This document shows, piece by piece, positions 4,848 through 7,009 of a DNA stretch of 7,009 nt. The translations under genes and the position numbers were made by a program. The DNA is from a bacterium (lineage in GTDB: Bacteria > AUK180): positions 1 to 7,009 of the forward strand of contig JAUXGM010000115.1 in NCBI GenBank assembly GCA_030622125.1, read 5' to 3'. The notes under the pieces are model-generated. The model worked only from the letters and a program-made list of their open reading frames with translations, was not told the DNA's origin and did not search any database. Within the stretch, counting starts at the first letter, position 1; each line of letters opens with the position of its first letter.

Positions 4848-5834
4848 ATGACGATCAACATAAAACTTTTAAGACAACTTACACAAGCTTATAGCCCTTC
4901 GGGATATGAAGATGATATCTCTAAAATTATTTTCGATCATCTTAAAAAACTGGAATTGGAACCGAAAAAAGATCTTCACAATACTGTAAAAATTACAATG
5001 GGAAAAGGACAAAAAAAAGTTCTCGTTACCGCACACATTGATGAGATTGGAATAGTAGTAAACCATATAGATGAGAGAGGTTTTCTCAAGGTCTCACCAA
5101 TTGGTTTTCAGTATGATGAAGGAATATCCGGCAGTCGTGTAATTTTTAAAAATGGAAAGTTGGGAGTTCTTATTAAGGAAGGAAATAATAATGATGATCT
5201 CTTTCTTGATATTGGTGCAAAAAATAAAAAAAATGCTGAAAATTTACTACCGGTTGGAAGTTTCGGAGTTTTTGTAGGGGATCTAATAGAACTTGATAAC
5301 AATAGAATGATCTCTAAAGCAATGGATAATAGAATAGGTGTTTATGTCCTCTTAAAAACAATAGAAAGATTAAAAACTTATGATCTTCAAAATGAGATAA
5401 CCTTTGCATTTACGGCTCAGGGTGAGTTTTCCGGTCTTGGTGCGGTAACCACAGGCTACTCAATTGCCCCCGATCTTACAATTTCCATTGGCATTGCAAA
5501 AGCAACCGATACGAGATCCGAAACCGATAATACCATATTTTTAGATCAAGGGATTGTTATCAAGGTAATGGATCATTCGCTGATAGCACATCCTTTGTTA
5601 AAAAATTATTTCATTGATCTTTGTGAAGATAAGAAGATCCCTTATCAATTGGAAGTCATATCCGAAGGTCAGTCGGATGCAGCGTATATCTCTCTTTTAA
5701 ATAAAGGAGTTCCTGCTATTGGACTTTCTATTCCTGCGAGATATACACAGAAAGCATTGGAGATGGTTTCAAAGTCGGATGTAGAGAACGCTATAAAAAT
5801 ACTTTATGAGGGATTAAAAGGCACTTTAATATGA
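4848..5834 (+). CDS. M42 family protein, paralogue 3, with degenerate active site (probable pseudoenzyme)
   Basis: A 328-residue M42 homologue, full length and in frame. Retained: the N-terminal LLRQLTQAYSPSGYE, H63 and D65 in AHIDEIG, D160 in AMDNRIG, E193, and EGQSDAAYI (residues 273-281) matching the usual GGTDA region. Lost: the catalytic Glu of QEEVG is Gly192 (QGEFS), the metal-ligand Asp/Glu of the 'VDVT' motif is Gly215 (ISIGIAKAT), and the C-terminal ligand His of 'RYIHSP' is Gln301 (RYTQKA). A two-metal centre and normal hydrolysis are therefore unlikely. The frame is uninterrupted, the ribosome site is strong and the gene is coupled to its neighbours, arguing for a maintained function rather than decay. 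Likely roles are a structural or regulatory subunit of a mixed TET complex, or peptide binding; both are inferences. The region between D65 and D160 is about ten residues shorter than in the other two. It overlaps the next gene by ATGA. Confidence 0.88.
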   Translation: MTINIKLLRQLTQAYSPSGYEDDISKIIFDHLKKLELEPKKDLHNTVKITMGKGQKKVLVTAHIDEIGIVVNHIDERGFLKVSPIGFQYDEGISGSRVIFKNGKLGVLIKEGNNNDDLFLDIGAKNKKNAENLLPVGSFGVFVGDLIELDNNRMISKAMDNRIGVYVLLKTIERLKTYDLQNEITFAFTAQGEFSGLGAVTTGYSIAPDLTISIGIAKATDTRSETDNTIFLDQGIVIKVMDHSLIAHPLLKNYFIDLCEDKKIPYQLEVISEGQSDAAYISLLNKGVPAIGLSIPARYTQKALEMVSKSDVENAIKILYEGLKGTLI

Positions 5835-6637
5835 AAAATTCTAAGGAAGCAGCAGATTTTATTAGAAAGGGATTTGATGGTAAGGTGGACCTTGCAATAA
5901 TAGAGGGCTCCGGAATAGATACCTTTGATGATACTTATGAAAAAGTTTTTTCTGCTTCCTACCGTGATATACCACATTTTCCACTATCAACAGTTGAAGG
6001 GCATGCCGGTCAATTTTCCGTTTATAAAAAAGGCAACAAGGCAATAGCGGATTTTAAGGGTAGAATTCATTTTTATGAGGGCTACTCTATGTGGGATGTT
6101 GTTTTTCCCATAAGGTTGGTCTATCATCTTGGAATAAAAAATATTCTTTTAACAAATGCTGCCGGGAGTTTAACAAAGGCTATTGAACCGGGAGACCTTA
6201 TAATATTAGAAGATTATATAAATTTTGCTCAGAATAATCCGCTAATAGGTTATGAGCCCGAATTCGGTGAACGGTTTGTTGATATGAGCGACCCGTTTGA
6301 TAAAAGAATGATAAAGACTGCTGTGACGATCTATGAGAAATTAAATTTTCCCGTTAAATATGGTGTATATGTATTTCTTACGGGTCCAACTTACGAAACT
6401 TCCTCCGAAGTCAAAATGATAAGACTTCTTGGTGGTAATCTTGTCGGGATGTCTACTGTTCCCGAACTTATCATGGCAAGGCAGATGGGAATAAATGTCT
6501 TAGGTATTTCCCTGTGCACCAATTTTGGTACAGGTATATCGGATACTCCTTTATCTCATAGTGAAGTAATTGAAACAGGCAAACGTGCAAAGAGAAAATT
6601 AAAAGATTTTTTTAGAGAATTTACAGATGTTTTATAA
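5831..6637 (+). CDS. Purine nucleoside phosphorylase, trimeric (PNP/MTAP family), 6-oxopurine type
   Basis: A 268-residue protein, standard for trimeric PNPs, which split inosine or guanosine with phosphate to base and ribose-1-phosphate in purine salvage. Motifs in order: phosphate-binding GSG at 26-28 (S27), VEGHAG with H58, KGRIHFYEGY with R78, H80, Y82 and E83, TNAAGSL with N109 and A110, DYIN at 128-131, GPTYET with Y188 and E189, VGMSTVPE with M207, LCTN with T230 and N231, and H243. E189 plus N231 correspond to Glu201 and Asn243 of human PNP, which select 6-oxopurines, and GMSTVPE rather than the NMTTVPE type argues against methylthioadenosine phosphorylase. The GSG loop continues as IDTF rather than the common LG, slightly MTAP-like. 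It overlaps the stop of M42 paralogue 3 (ATGA), with AAGG (5818-5821) 9 nt upstream. It is part of the M42 operon, and its last codons overlap the DHH gene. Confidence 0.93.
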   Translation: MKNSKEAADFIRKGFDGKVDLAIIEGSGIDTFDDTYEKVFSASYRDIPHFPLSTVEGHAGQFSVYKKGNKAIADFKGRIHFYEGYSMWDVVFPIRLVYHLGIKNILLTNAAGSLTKAIEPGDLIILEDYINFAQNNPLIGYEPEFGERFVDMSDPFDKRMIKTAVTIYEKLNFPVKYGVYVFLTGPTYETSSEVKMIRLLGGNLVGMSTVPELIMARQMGINVLGISLCTNFGTGISDTPLSHSEVIETGKRAKRKLKDFFREFTDVL

Positions 6638-7009
6638 AAAAGAGGATTGGCAAAAATTCAGATTTAATCAAAAAAAAATAGATGAAACATCATTTAAGCT
6701 CGGCATTGAAAAAAAGATCGTAGCTTTTTATTTGAAAAGAAATCGCGAAACGCTTTTGTCATTTTTGGAGAAAGATTTTCCGCTATATATGGAATACGAT
6801 GCAACCGTAAACATAAATGCAGCAGCTCAATTTTTGGGATCCGCTTTTAAAAAAGATGAAAAAACATTGGTGTTGTATGACTGTGATCTTGATGGCTATG
6901 GTGCTATGAAGATACTTTCCCTTATTAATGAAGAAGGCTTTAAAAGCCACAATATATTTTATAAGGAATTCTGGAAAAATATTCCGCTTTTTGAAGTTGA
7001 AGATGCGAA
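6627..7009 (+). CDS. DHH-family phosphoesterase, RecJ-like, N-terminal part (runs off the window)
   Basis: The frame opens with ATG at 6627, overlapping the end of the PNP gene by 11 bases, and stays open to the window edge (127 codons plus two bases), so the 3' part is missing. Residues 79-97 read KTLVLYDCDLDGYGAMKIL; D85, D87 and D89 followed by Gly form motif I (DxDxDG) of the DHH phosphoesterase superfamily. Having about 84 residues before motif I is like RecJ single-strand exonucleases, whose N-terminal lead is of similar length, and unlike the short NrnA-type proteins. The DHH motif itself and any DHHA1 or OB domain would lie beyond the edge, so RecJ versus another DHH enzyme cannot be settled. 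The overlap suggests translational coupling to PNP. Confidence 0.7.
   Translation, partial: MFYKKEDWQKFRFNQKKIDETSFKLGIEKKIVAFYLKRNRETLLSFLEKDFPLYMEYDATVNINAAAQFLGSAFKKDEKTLVLYDCDLDGYGAMKILSLINEEGFKSHNIFYKEFWKNIPLFEVEDA

Overview
The window comes from an AT-rich bacterial genome (about one third G+C by eye). All six recognisable genes are on the + strand. A DUF4143-type ATPase, an extended M42 aminopeptidase set, and a spacer full of short degenerate heptanucleotide repeats plus a GTCATTCTGA-type dispersed repeat remind me of FCB-group uncultured lineages such as Cloacimonadota. That placement is inference from style; nothing here is a taxonomic marker.

Layout. Positions 1-471 are non-coding. 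They hold at least five different degenerate arrays that share a 7-bp period, a GTCATTCTGA-type dispersed repeat with a 7-bp inverted repeat, and two exact copies of a 23-bp repeat just ahead of the first gene. Positions 472-1770 encode an AAA-type ATPase with a C-terminal DUF4143 domain (PD-(D/E)XK-like residues). A 166-bp spacer with a very good sigma-70-like promoter leads to a ZIP-family metal transporter (1937-2713). A second short spacer with another promoter leads to a tightly packed five-gene block running off the right edge: three consecutive M42 (TET-type) aminopeptidase paralogues (2824-3831, 3828-4847, 4848-5834), a trimeric-type purine nucleoside phosphorylase (5831-6637), and the 5' part of a DHH-family phosphoesterase that looks RecJ-like (6627 to the edge). 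Every junction in the block abuts or overlaps by 4 to 11 bases, so it is almost certainly one transcript with translational coupling.

How the genes may work together. The first two M42 proteins keep all residues expected for a two-metal aminopeptidase. The third keeps the fold-defining motifs but has lost the catalytic Glu, one metal-ligand Asp and the C-terminal metal-ligand His, so it is probably a non-catalytic or repurposed subunit. A mixed TET particle containing active and inactive subunits is a reasonable hypothesis. The ZIP gene next door could supply Zn or another divalent metal to these enzymes. The purine phosphorylase and DHH nuclease add nucleoside and nucleic-acid turnover, giving the block an overall salvage or macromolecule-recycling character. 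The degenerate third M42 subunit and the multi-sequence heptamer arrays are the two observations most worth following up.
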